A stretch of DNA of 5,797 nt from Sulfurovum sp. (GCA_026193735.1 JAPHUJ010000325.1:1-5797), one strand, 5' to 3'. Numbered from the stretch's first letter, positions 1 through 5,680 are shown. Program-made: numbers and translations. Notes: generated by a model not told the origin, from the letters alone.

Positions 1-93
1 AGTGTGATAAGTGCTGATGAAGTGTCAACGGCATATGATATCGTTTATAAGAGAGATCTTAGTGAGGATGATATCACTATTTTTGGAAAATAA
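1..93 (+). CDS. C-terminal end of an unidentified protein (5' end outside window)
   Basis: Frame 1 is open from the first base to a TAA at 91-93 and encodes the last 30 residues of a protein, ending DDITIFGK. The tail is acidic and hydrophilic, with no membrane segment. I do not recognise the family. The EDDITIF string faintly recalls a motif in the ornithine cyclodeaminase family, but there the chain continues well beyond this motif, so I do not assign it. The gene is convergent with the minus-strand gene at 237-980. That the frame is a real gene rests on its being open to the edge and on the codons looking ordinary, which is modest evidence for only 30 codons. Confidence 0.55.
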   Translation, partial: SVISADEVSTAYDIVYKRDLSEDDITIFGK

Positions 94-94
94 G

Positions 95-116
95 GAGAAT
101 GTTTTGAGAAATTCTC
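95..116 (+). terminator. weak hairpin just after the first gene
   Basis: The 6-bp arms GAGAAT (95-100) and ATTCTC (111-116) enclose a 10-base loop, starting two bases after the stop codon. There is no clean U-run afterwards, only a CT-rich stretch. It could help end the upstream transcript, but the sequence support is weak. Confidence 0.2.
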
Positions 117-208
117 TCTTTGATCTTCATCATAACCGAATTCTCTAATAATCTCTATTCAAGTGGATCATCTATTTTATCTGCTCTTGATATGGTGATT
201 CTTAGAAT

Positions 209-229
209 TTTGTTTGTTATCTAAACAAA
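209..229 (-). terminator. AT-rich hairpin after the DUF695/RraB-like gene
   Basis: TTTGTTT (209-215) and AAACAAA (223-229) form a perfect 7-bp stem around a 7-base loop, 7 bases beyond the stop codon of the minus-strand gene. Each arm has only one G or C, and no long U-run follows in the minus direction, so as a terminator it would be weak. Its position immediately after the stop is the main support. Confidence 0.3.
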
Positions 230-236
230 TGTCTAC

Positions 237-980
237 TCAAATAGAACTTGTTTCCCATCCGTCATATTTTGCATCATAGATATCCAATACATCAATAAGA
301 TGAAGTGTCAGCGCATCCATATTTTCATAGGTGGGTGTGTCCATACGCTCGAAAGTAAAACCGCTATATCCATCTTCTGTGGTTAGGTCATCATTGATCT
401 GAAAACCTTCTTCTGTAAGTTCTTCGATCAAATCTCTTTTTTTGTATTCACTGATAAACTGGAGTTTGTGTAGTATGATTCGGGGAAGTTCTAAATTGCT
501 ACCAGCCTCTTTAAGTTTATTACATACATGATGATTTTCTATCATTTGCCACTCTTTAGGGGTAGGGTAAAGCAGTTTTTGATAAGTGCTCCACGTACCA
601 TCTTCTTCATGACTGGTACTGATATCATAGCCTTGAACTTCATTTACGGCATAGTCTAGAAAGTCTTGTAATTTATGGGTAGATTCAAGATAATATAAAA
701 AACTTGCATTTCCGGCACTGATAATGCGTCCTACATAGACCCCACAATTGGACTCGATGAGTTCTGCCTCTAATGTATTTTCTACCTGTGAAATATCTGA
801 TTCTTCATTCTGACTCAACAACCCTGTTTCAGTTGGTTCTTTGAGTTTTAACTTTACAAATACAATGTTAGGGTAAGTAAACTCTATCTCTTCTACATCC
901 AGATAGATGCTGGTATTCAATTGGATCGATGCTAAGACGCCATTTGTATTTCTTGTGTAGTGTTCCCAATTTTCTTTCAT
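237..980 (-). CDS. DUF695 domain protein with C-terminal RraB-like domain
   Basis: This is a 247-residue soluble protein with no signal peptide or membrane segment. Residues about 1-125 resemble DUF695: an N-terminal NWEHY block, a VFVKLKL strand, a KEPTETGLL segment and an acidic middle. Residues about 135-247 resemble the RraB fold (ribonuclease E inhibitor B superfamily), ending in YDGWET (239-244) just before the C-terminus, a feature I associate with this DUF695-RraB arrangement (TIGR01619-like, about 250 residues, so length fits). RraB in gammaproteobacteria binds RNase E and dampens it. Campylobacterota generally lack RNase E and use RNases J and Y, so the real partner here is unknown. 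The ATG at 978-980 is preceded on the minus strand by AAAAGGAAA at good spacing, which supports this start. The gene faces away from the kinase. If the kinase segment is an insertion, this gene once lay directly downstream of nspC. Family call is fairly firm, function is not. Confidence 0.75.
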   Translation of the reverse strand: MKENWEHYTRNTNGVLASIQLNTSIYLDVEEIEFTYPNIVFVKLKLKEPTETGLLSQNEESDISQVENTLEAELIESNCGVYVGRIISAGNASFLYYLESTHKLQDFLDYAVNEVQGYDISTSHEEDGTWSTYQKLLYPTPKEWQMIENHHVCNKLKEAGSNLELPRIILHKLQFISEYKKRDLIEELTEEGFQINDDLTTEDGYSGFTFERMDTPTYENMDALTLHLIDVLDIYDAKYDGWETSSI

Positions 981-1009
981 GACTGTTTCCTTTTGAGAAT
1001 TTTTATCTC

Positions 1010-1015
1010 ACTATA
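1010..1015 (-). promoter_or_regulatory. candidate -10 box for the DUF695/RraB-like gene
   Basis: On the minus strand TATAGT lies about 30 bases before the start codon, upstream of the AAAAGGAAA ribosome-binding site. No consensus -35 is visible at 16-18 bases. That is common in Campylobacterota, whose sigma-70 promoters rely on the -10 and AT-rich upstream DNA. Motif-only evidence. Confidence 0.35.
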
Positions 1016-1063
1016 TCAATATGTGTAAAATAAAACCTTAAATCAAACGCAACAATTAAAAGA

Positions 1064-1102
1064 CTATGAGAGTTTGTTCTTAAAATCCTCATGTCCAAAC
1101 TC
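1064..1102 (-). pseudogene. dead fragment of the nspC 3' end (12 codons plus stop)
   Basis: Read on the minus strand this stretch encodes EFGHEDFKNKLS followed by TAG. The intact nspC at 3942-5078 ends EFGYEDFKNRLS followed by TAA. Over 39 bases 33 match, including the 12-base identical run GTTCTTAAAATC as written on the plus strand. All six differences are transitions: four are silent (the stop, one Ser and two Glu codons) and two are mild replacements (K/R, H/Y). Similarity stops abruptly at 1103, and two codons further upstream in the same frame there is a TAA (1109-1111), so nothing can be translated into it. The silent bias suggests the fragment came from a working nspC that diverged as a gene, not from a neutral copy of the neighbour. 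It lies in the same orientation as nspC, making a direct repeat around the kinase gene. Confidence 0.85.
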
Positions 1103-1153
1103 GCATAATTAGAGCATAAATTGATATACTTAGTTGGTATTTTAATATTATTG

Positions 1154-1159
1154 TATAAT
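1154..1159 (+). promoter_or_regulatory. candidate -10 box for the histidine kinase gene
   Basis: A perfect TATAAT lies 93 bases before the kinase ATG in very AT-rich DNA. A TTGGTA sits at 1134-1139, but at 14 bases the spacing is short. An alternative pair is TTGATA (1121-1126) with TAATAT (1143-1148), 16 bases apart. Either would give an untranslated leader of roughly 90-100 bases. The inverted repeat at 1155-1172 overlaps this -10. Confidence 0.45.
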
Positions 1160-1172
1160 TTGTTAAAATTAT
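1155..1172. repeat. small inverted repeat overlapping the kinase promoter
   Basis: ATAATTT (1155-1161) and AAATTAT (1166-1172) are perfect inverted arms around GTTA. The position over the candidate -10 would suit an operator. However, the arms contain only A and T in an AT-rich region, so chance is a real alternative. Confidence 0.3.
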
Positions 1173-1252
1173 GCAGTATTCTAAGAACGAGAGTAAAAGT
1201 TGTATTTAAAGTTTTAATGACACTTTAGTGCAGGAGAAAACAAAGGATCGAC

Positions 1253-3895
1253 ATGAAGATACTAAAGAATAAAATGATACTTAACCTGCTCATTATTGTA
1301 GTAATGGTGGCATTGGGAACTTCATCTTATCATACATATCTTTCCTATCAAAGTTATCTTTCTGTGAAAAACAGTACAACACTTTCTCCTTTTTTAGATG
1401 CGATCGAATCTGTACTCGATAAGCTAGGATCTGAGAGGATCAATAGTGCTACTTACCTGGTAACACAGGAAAAAAATAACTTTAAGAAACTTCAAGAGAT
1501 AAGAGTTGCAGTTGATCTTGCTTTGGCAGAATTATATATATTTGTAAAACATAACAGTGAGTATGCGATCTATAGTAAGCAGATCAAAGAGATCGCTAGT
1601 GAGCTCAAGTCTGTGAGACGAGAGGTTAATGCTGTAAGTGATGATCATAGAAGCATTCTTTATCATGCTTACCATAATAAGATTTTTGGATCATTGTCGG
1701 AGATATTAAAAGATCTGTCTAATACCCAAAGGTCTGAGCTGCTTGAAAGTTATCTATCGACGTATGAGAAGTATACAAATATTAAAGAGAACAGTGTATT
1801 GGAGAATACAATTATCACCTTTATTCTGTCCGGATCAAAAAAAATGAGCGATGATGATATTTCACTTTGGAATCAACTTATCACTAAAGATGTCTTACCT
1901 CAATTGGATACATTAACAGATAACACAGTAGCTTTGAAAATTGATGAATTACTTTCAGTAGAAGCGTTTAATTCTATCATTTCAAGAGAGCGCGATATGA
2001 TTTTGGCGGAAGCAGGAAGAGGAAAATATTCAGTTTCTGTTTTTGGGTGGGAAAATCATATAAAGGAAAAGATGGATTACTTTGCTCAGGTACAGTCATT
2101 ACTGCATGCCGAGATCAAAAAAGTAGAACAAGAGTCTGTAACACAAAGTAGAAATGTCATGATAGAGTATGGAGTGGGAGCACTGATATCACTTTTGCTA
2201 CTGCTCAGACTTTTTGTTATGTATTATAATATACATAAAGACAGACAGCTTTCCAAAGATACACTAAAGGAGTTAGAGTTAATTTTTGATAAAAATCAAC
2301 AACAAGAGATTCAAAGATTGATCTATAATGGGAAAGCTGACCATATCTATAAATTCTTGATCCAAGCCATTAAAGATGCTAACCAGACAAAAGACCTTTT
2401 TCTGGCCAGTATGTCTCACGAGATACGTACACCACTTAATGGTATCCTTGGATTTACACAATTACTAAAAGAAAGCGATTCGAAAGAAGAGAGAGAGGAG
2501 TTTATTTCAGTCATAGAGAAGAGTTCTGCAAATCTTTTGACTATTGTGAATGATATTCTTGATCTTTCTAAGATCAAAGCTCAGAAGATAGAACTGGAGC
2601 ATATAGAATTTGATCCTGTGGATAGTTTTGAAGCTGCCGTTGAATCATATGCTGCTAAGGCAGCAGAAGAGAATATTGACTTCAATGTCTTTTTGGATCC
2701 TCATCTACCTACACTGCTTATAGGTGATCCTACAAAGATATCTCAAGTCATTGTGAACCTTGTGAGTAATGCGATCAAGTTTACCTCTAAGAACGGTGAA
2801 GTGAATGTAAGTATTGAGAAGCTCTCTGAAAGTGTTGATAATGTGGAAGTGAAGTTTGCAGTTTCTGATACAGGTATCGGTATCACCAATGAGCAAAAAG
2901 AAAATCTGTTTAAAGCCTTTTCACAAGCAGATGTAAGTACCAGTAGAAAGTATGGTGGTACAGGTCTAGGGTTGTCTATCTCAGGTAAACTTATTGAACT
3001 TATGGGAGGAAAAATAAATATCAGGAGTGTTAAAAATGAAGGTTCTACTTTTTATTTTACTTTGGTATTGAAGAAGCCTGAAACGGCTACAAGAAGAGAA
3101 GTCCTTGATATGAGCTCATACACGGTTGGTATTCTTGACCCACATATAGGTACAGAATATCATATCAATAAGAATCTTGAAGTATATATTGCTTATACCG
3201 GAGCAAAAGTAGCGCATTATACTGATGAATCACTGTTAGCATTAAAAGGTAGCTCACACCTTCCGGATATTCTTTTTATTGACCATAAGTCCCGTTATAG
3301 AAGGGATGAACTTGAGAAGTTCTTGGATCTTGATACAAAAATAGTGCTGATGTCAACAGGAGATCAAAAGAGAAATCTAAAGCGATACAAATCACGTATA
3401 AATAGGATACTCTATAAACCGATAAACTTTACAAAAACACTTAAAATACTGAATGATAAAGAAGAACTTTCAGAGACTGAGAAGAAGATCACCTTTGAAA
3501 ATGTACATGTGTTGGTGGCAGAAGATAATCTCATTAATCAAAAGCTGATACGCCATGTCCTTAATGGACTCGGAATAGAGGTGAGTATGGTAAATAATGG
3601 ACAGGAAGCTCTTGAACACCGTATGGAAAATGAGTATGATATGATATTTATGGATATTCAAATGCCTGTTATGGGTGGCATGGAAGCTACTGCAAATATT
3701 TTGAGTTATGAAAGGAGTAGCGGTAAAATACATACACCTATCGTTGCTTTAACTGCAAATGCACTTGCTGGAGATAAAGAGATGTACATGGCCGCAGGTA
3801 TGGATAGTTATCTCTCAAAACCTATACAATTAGAGAGCCTAAATCTACTATTACAAGAGTATTTCGCAGATAGGATCGTTGAGGGGGATAGATGA
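1253..3895 (+). CDS. membrane hybrid histidine kinase with NIT-like sensor region
   Basis: This 880-residue sensor kinase is anchored by membrane segments at about 8-25 and 303-325. The region between, about 45-295, would be periplasmic and resembles the NIT (nitrate/nitrite-sensing) domain: E61-R62 followed by SATYL, R84 with D88, and a second-half E246-R247. The ligand is therefore possibly nitrate or nitrite, by inference. A helical linker without a clear HAMP leads to HisKA with phospho-acceptor H389 in SHEIRTPLNG. The HATPase has the N box N502/N506, G1 box DTGIG 539-543, F box LFKAF 552-556 and G2 box GGTGLGL 568-574. Residues about 622-740 form a degenerate receiver: D677 and K722 remain but the acidic pair is reduced to LDPH. 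Residues about 754-872 are a complete receiver: E757, D758, phospho-acceptor D801, T834, K856. There is no HPt domain and no regulator gene nearby, so phosphate must pass to an HPt or regulator encoded elsewhere. The ATG at 1253 follows AAAGGA (1242-1247) and directly precedes the first membrane segment. The gene is flanked by direct copies of the nspC end. Confidence 0.93.
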   Translation: MKILKNKMILNLLIIVVMVALGTSSYHTYLSYQSYLSVKNSTTLSPFLDAIESVLDKLGSERINSATYLVTQEKNNFKKLQEIRVAVDLALAELYIFVKHNSEYAIYSKQIKEIASELKSVRREVNAVSDDHRSILYHAYHNKIFGSLSEILKDLSNTQRSELLESYLSTYEKYTNIKENSVLENTIITFILSGSKKMSDDDISLWNQLITKDVLPQLDTLTDNTVALKIDELLSVEAFNSIISRERDMILAEAGRGKYSVSVFGWENHIKEKMDYFAQVQSLLHAEIKKVEQESVTQSRNVMIEYGVGALISLLLLLRLFVMYYNIHKDRQLSKDTLKELELIFDKNQQQEIQRLIYNGKADHIYKFLIQAIKDANQTKDLFLASMSHEIRTPLNGILGFTQLLKESDSKEEREEFISVIEKSSANLLTIVNDILDLSKIKAQKIELEHIEFDPVDSFEAAVESYAAKAAEENIDFNVFLDPHLPTLLIGDPTKISQVIVNLVSNAIKFTSKNGEVNVSIEKLSESVDNVEVKFAVSDTGIGITNEQKENLFKAFSQADVSTSRKYGGTGLGLSISGKLIELMGGKINIRSVKNEGSTFYFTLVLKKPETATRREVLDMSSYTVGILDPHIGTEYHINKNLEVYIAYTGAKVAHYTDESLLALKGSSHLPDILFIDHKSRYRRDELEKFLDLDTKIVLMSTGDQKRNLKRYKSRINRILYKPINFTKTLKILNDKEELSETEKKITFENVHVLVAEDNLINQKLIRHVLNGLGIEVSMVNNGQEALEHRMENEYDMIFMDIQMPVMGGMEATANILSYERSSGKIHTPIVALTANALAGDKEMYMAAGMDSYLSKPIQLESLNLLLQEYFADRIVEGDR

Positions 3896-3910
3896 TCCTG
3901 ATTAAACTGT

Positions 3911-3928
3911 AAAAACATCTCGTGTTTT
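3911..3928. terminator. possible bidirectional terminator between kinase and nspC
   Basis: AAAACA (3912-3917) pairs with TGTTTT (3923-3928) around the loop TCTCG, in the 46-base gap between two convergent genes. Read on the minus strand the stem runs into a TTTTT tract, which suits termination of nspC. On the plus strand it runs into GAGAAA, so support is weaker for the kinase. A competing stem, TCTCGT (3918-3923) with ACGAGA (3944-3949), reaches into the nspC stop codon. Confidence 0.35.
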
Positions 3929-3941
3929 GAGAAATAAGCTT

Positions 3942-3980
3942 TTACGAGAGTCTGTTCTTAAAATCTTCATATCCAAATTC
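3942..3980 (-). repeat. direct-repeat copy of the nspC end (functional copy)
   Basis: These are the final 12 codons and stop of intact nspC, matching 33 of 39 bases with 1064-1102 in the same orientation. Equivalent points are 2878 bases apart, and the interval between the copies holds the kinase gene and nothing else recognisable. Similarity ends sharply on both sides of the repeat: inside nspC after 3980, and directly beyond the stop codon. Confidence 0.85.
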
Positions 3981-5078
3981 ACGTACCACCTCTACCGTTT
4001 CATCTTTTCTTTGTATGGCAATAGAAGGAAGTTTGACACCGTTAAAGGTAGTAGCTTTTACCATGGTGTAATGCATCTGGTCTTCGAAGATGACTTTGTC
4101 TCCTATGTTCAGTGGTGCATCAAAACTGTAGTCTCCCATGATGTCTCCAGCCAAACAAGTGTTGCCTGCCAGACGGTAGGTATGGACTTTCTCTCCCGCC
4201 TTTCCGGAATCACGTACATCTGCACGATAAGGCATGATGATCGTGTCAGGCATGTGTGCTTCAGCGGAAGAGTCCAAGATGGCTATATCCATGCCATTAT
4301 GTACGATGTCAAGTACTGTGGTGATAAGTGTACCTGTCTCCCATCCTACGGCTTCTCCTGGTTCAAGGTAGACTTCTACATCATATTTCTCTTTAAAGGC
4401 TTTGATAAGGTTGATAAGTTTCTGCGTATCATATCCTTTTCGTGTGATATGATGTCCCCCTCCAAAGTTTATCCATTTCATAAATGGAATGTATGTTCCA
4501 AACTTGTCTTCAAAGTTTTTAAGTACATTTTCAAGAGCATCACTGCCTTGTTCGCAAAGTGCATGAAAATGTAACCCATCGCAGAGGCTTAAAACAGTTT
4601 CATCCATATTTTCCAATGTAGTACCAAGTCTGGAATATAGTCCACAAGGATTGTATATCTCTTTAGGTGACTCTGAATACTCCGGATTGACACGCAGCCC
4701 CAGTGAGAGGTTTGGATTTACTTTTTTGGCCTGCGCTGAAAATCGATGGAATTGGGCAGGAGAGTTAAACACCAAGTGATGGGATATTTCGGCTATCTCA
4801 TCAATCTCTTCTTCTTTAAATGCAGGAGAATAGGTGTGTATTTCTTTAGAAAATGTATCATCTGCAAGCTTAGCTTCATGTAGACCACTCGCACAGCATC
4901 CGTCAAGATAAGGTTTGATCAGTGGAAAACTTTTCCATAAAGCATAACCTTTCAGGGCAAGTAATATTTTAGCACCACTTTGTTGTTTGATGTCTGAGAA
5001 CATTTCAAGGTTTTTTTGAAGTTTTTTTTCTTCAAGTAGCCAACAGGGAGAAGGTAATGTATATAGTGTGTTTTTCAT
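3942..5078 (-). CDS. nspC: carboxynorspermidine/carboxyspermidine decarboxylase
   Basis: This 378-residue cytoplasmic PLP enzyme of the alanine-racemase fold (fold type III) has the usual length for NspC. It removes the carboxyl group from carboxynorspermidine or carboxyspermidine to give norspermidine or spermidine. In Campylobacterota it works with carboxyspermidine dehydrogenase in the S-adenosylmethionine-decarboxylase-independent spermidine route. That partner is not in this window. Visible landmarks are the PLP lysine K43 in LLALKGYALW, the GCCASGLHEA segment from 60, FHALCEQ with H172, C175 and E176, the glycine-rich phosphate-binding NFGGGHH (204-210), EPGEAVG (239-245) and the catalytic-type cysteine C308 in GNTCLAGD. 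The frame is intact. The ATG lies just 6 bases after a TATAAT on the minus strand and has no clear Shine-Dalgarno sequence, which points to a leaderless mRNA. The last 12 codons plus stop are duplicated, with changes, beyond the kinase gene, so this 3' end, or the whole gene, may have been replaced by incoming DNA. Confidence 0.95.
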   Translation of the reverse strand: MKNTLYTLPSPCWLLEEKKLQKNLEMFSDIKQQSGAKILLALKGYALWKSFPLIKPYLDGCCASGLHEAKLADDTFSKEIHTYSPAFKEEEIDEIAEISHHLVFNSPAQFHRFSAQAKKVNPNLSLGLRVNPEYSESPKEIYNPCGLYSRLGTTLENMDETVLSLCDGLHFHALCEQGSDALENVLKNFEDKFGTYIPFMKWINFGGGHHITRKGYDTQKLINLIKAFKEKYDVEVYLEPGEAVGWETGTLITTVLDIVHNGMDIAILDSSAEAHMPDTIIMPYRADVRDSGKAGEKVHTYRLAGNTCLAGDIMGDYSFDAPLNIGDKVIFEDQMHYTMVKATTFNGVKLPSIAIQRKDETVEVVREFGYEDFKNRLS

Positions 5079-5084
5079 ACCGAG

Positions 5085-5093
5085 ATTATAACA
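5085..5093 (-). promoter_or_regulatory. extended -10 promoter of nspC, leaderless
   Basis: On the minus strand this reads TGTTATAAT: a perfect TATAAT with the TGn extension, which compensates for the lack of a recognisable -35. Only six bases (CTCGGT) separate the hexamer from the nspC ATG. Transcription normally starts about 6-8 bases after the -10, so the message would begin at or next to the A of the start codon. It is the exact reverse complement of 5112-5120. Confidence 0.6.
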
Positions 5094-5111
5094 ATAGAAT
5101 CTAAAATATTT

Positions 5112-5120
5112 TGTTATAAT
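5112..5120 (+). promoter_or_regulatory. extended -10 promoter of the gene at 5166
   Basis: TGTTATAAT on the plus strand is a perfect TATAAT with TGn extension. The predicted transcript start is near 5127, about 40 bases before the preferred ATG. No consensus -35 is seen. It mirrors the nspC promoter element, and the two regions that would be contacted by polymerase upstream of each -10 overlap, so the two promoters may compete. Confidence 0.6.
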
Positions 5121-5146
5121 GAAGCAAATATTTTTATATTGAAATT

Positions 5147-5154
5147 GAGGGGGG
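5147..5154 (+). promoter_or_regulatory. ribosome-binding site that selects the ATG at 5166
   Basis: GAGGGGGG ends 11 bases before the ATG at 5166. The G-rich run can pair in more than one register with the anti-Shine-Dalgarno. No such site precedes the in-frame TTG at 5139, so this site favours the downstream ATG. Confidence 0.6.
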
Positions 5155-5165
5155 ATAGAATCACT

Positions 5166-5645
5166 ATGGATAACAGGGAAAATGAAAATCGGGCAAACAG
5201 TTTAAAATTTAATGGTAAAGAGATAGAACTTGCTGCAAAAATGTTAGATAGATTGCAAACCACCATTGAAATTGTATATTATCTTATGGAACAGGAACAT
5301 GAACAATCTTTTGTTCTTATGCTTATGACAGCAAAAAATATAGATCTGCAAGCTTTATTGACTAAAGAGAAACGGGATACTGATATTTTGTTTGAAATTG
5401 ATAAAGAAGAATTTTTATATGTAATGCTTTGTCAAGATACAAAAGTTGATGGAGGATATCGGTTTGCAGAAAGAGTGATCCGTAATGTTCTTTTAGATAA
5501 CGGTAATGAAGTCTATTGTACGCAATTAGAGATAAGAGCTGCCCATTATAAACCTAAACAAGTGATTTTAAAACTACTTGAAACGTTTATAAAAAGTAAA
5601 CATGAGAATAATACTGGTGAAATTGTTTTTAGAAGTTTGCATTAA
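5166..5645 (+). CDS. small uncharacterised protein, possibly half-GGDEF-like
   Basis: This is a 159-residue soluble, mostly helical protein of unknown function, with no signal peptide or membrane segment. The ATG at 5166 is chosen because it follows GAGGGGGG. An in-frame TTG at 5139 would add nine residues (MKLRGDRIT) but has no ribosome-binding site. About residues 60-140 follow the rhythm of the second half of a GGDEF domain: a D-x-x-F-x-I strand, an EEFLYVML strand in the place of GGDEF-F, a DTK...FAERVIRNVL helix, then a strand and a final helix. The GGDEF signature itself, the metal-binding residues and the first half of the fold are missing, so diguanylate cyclase activity is not expected. 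This resemblance is my inference from pattern and is weak. The gene has its own extended -10 promoter, diverges from nspC and ends 87 bases before rpmH. A hairpin lies between it and rpmH. Confidence 0.8.
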   Translation: MDNRENENRANSLKFNGKEIELAAKMLDRLQTTIEIVYYLMEQEHEQSFVLMLMTAKNIDLQALLTKEKRDTDILFEIDKEEFLYVMLCQDTKVDGGYRFAERVIRNVLLDNGNEVYCTQLEIRAAHYKPKQVILKLLETFIKSKHENNTGEIVFRSLH

Positions 5646-5659
5646 TTAGTATGTTTTAA

Positions 5660-5680
5660 GGGGTTTTAGTGTAAAATCCC
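5660..5680 (+). terminator. strong hairpin between the small gene and rpmH
   Basis: GGGGTTTTA (5660-5668) pairs with TAAAATCCC (5672-5680): 9 base pairs with one G-U and a 3-base loop GTG, starting 14 bases after the stop codon. There is no U-run after it (GTCCAAAT follows), so it is not a classical intrinsic terminator. It could stabilise the upstream transcript's 3' end. The right arm also contains TAAAAT (5672-5677), which could serve as an rpmH -10, so the stem may partly be a coincidence of promoter sequence. Confidence 0.4.
5672..5677 (+). promoter_or_regulatory. candidate -10 box for rpmH
   Basis: TAAAAT preceded directly by TG lies 55 bases before the rpmH ATG. There is no consensus -35. 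It is the best match in the 87-base gap; TATACC at 5688-5693 is a poorer alternative. It overlaps the right arm of the hairpin at 5660-5680. Confidence 0.35.

Noticed and set aside
1103..1174. 8-bp inverted repeat GCATAATT (1103-1110) and AATTATGC (1167-1174), beginning right at the remnant's breakpoint
   Set aside because: The position is tempting as an element end, but 8 bases of mostly A/T are expected by chance and no matching end is seen near 3942.
1173..1206. Possible third nspC-end relic in the opposite orientation (TAAGAAC at 1182-1188 followed by TAAAAG)
   Set aside because: It matches only as two short blocks with a gap of different length, and the reading frame of nspC is not preserved. 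Chance in AT-rich DNA explains it.
2228..2395. HAMP domain between the second membrane segment and HisKA of the kinase
   Set aside because: The linker of about 55 residues is helical and charged, but I see no HAMP-type proline and glutamate pattern, so I left it as a linker.
2279..3733. Three short minus-strand open frames inside the kinase gene (2279-2461, 2705-2896, 3470-3733)
   Set aside because: All lie opposite conserved kinase or receiver motifs, have no recognisable product and look like shadows of the coding strand.
101..3935. 12-base identity GTTTTGAGAAAT at 101-112 and 3924-3935, with a shorter match near 991
   Set aside because: An exact 12-mer pair is roughly what chance gives in an AT-rich window of this size. 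The flanks do not align.
3927..4574. A 215-codon plus-strand open frame opposite nspC
   Set aside because: It is antisense to a clearly recognised intact enzyme. Its product is rich in Cys, Phe, His and Tyr as expected from reading a coding strand backwards, and it has no convincing ribosome-binding site.
5139..5165. TTG at 5139 as an upstream start for the small gene
   Set aside because: It is in frame but has no ribosome-binding site, and it would place the strong GAGGGGGG site inside the coding region. The ATG at 5166 has that site at workable spacing.
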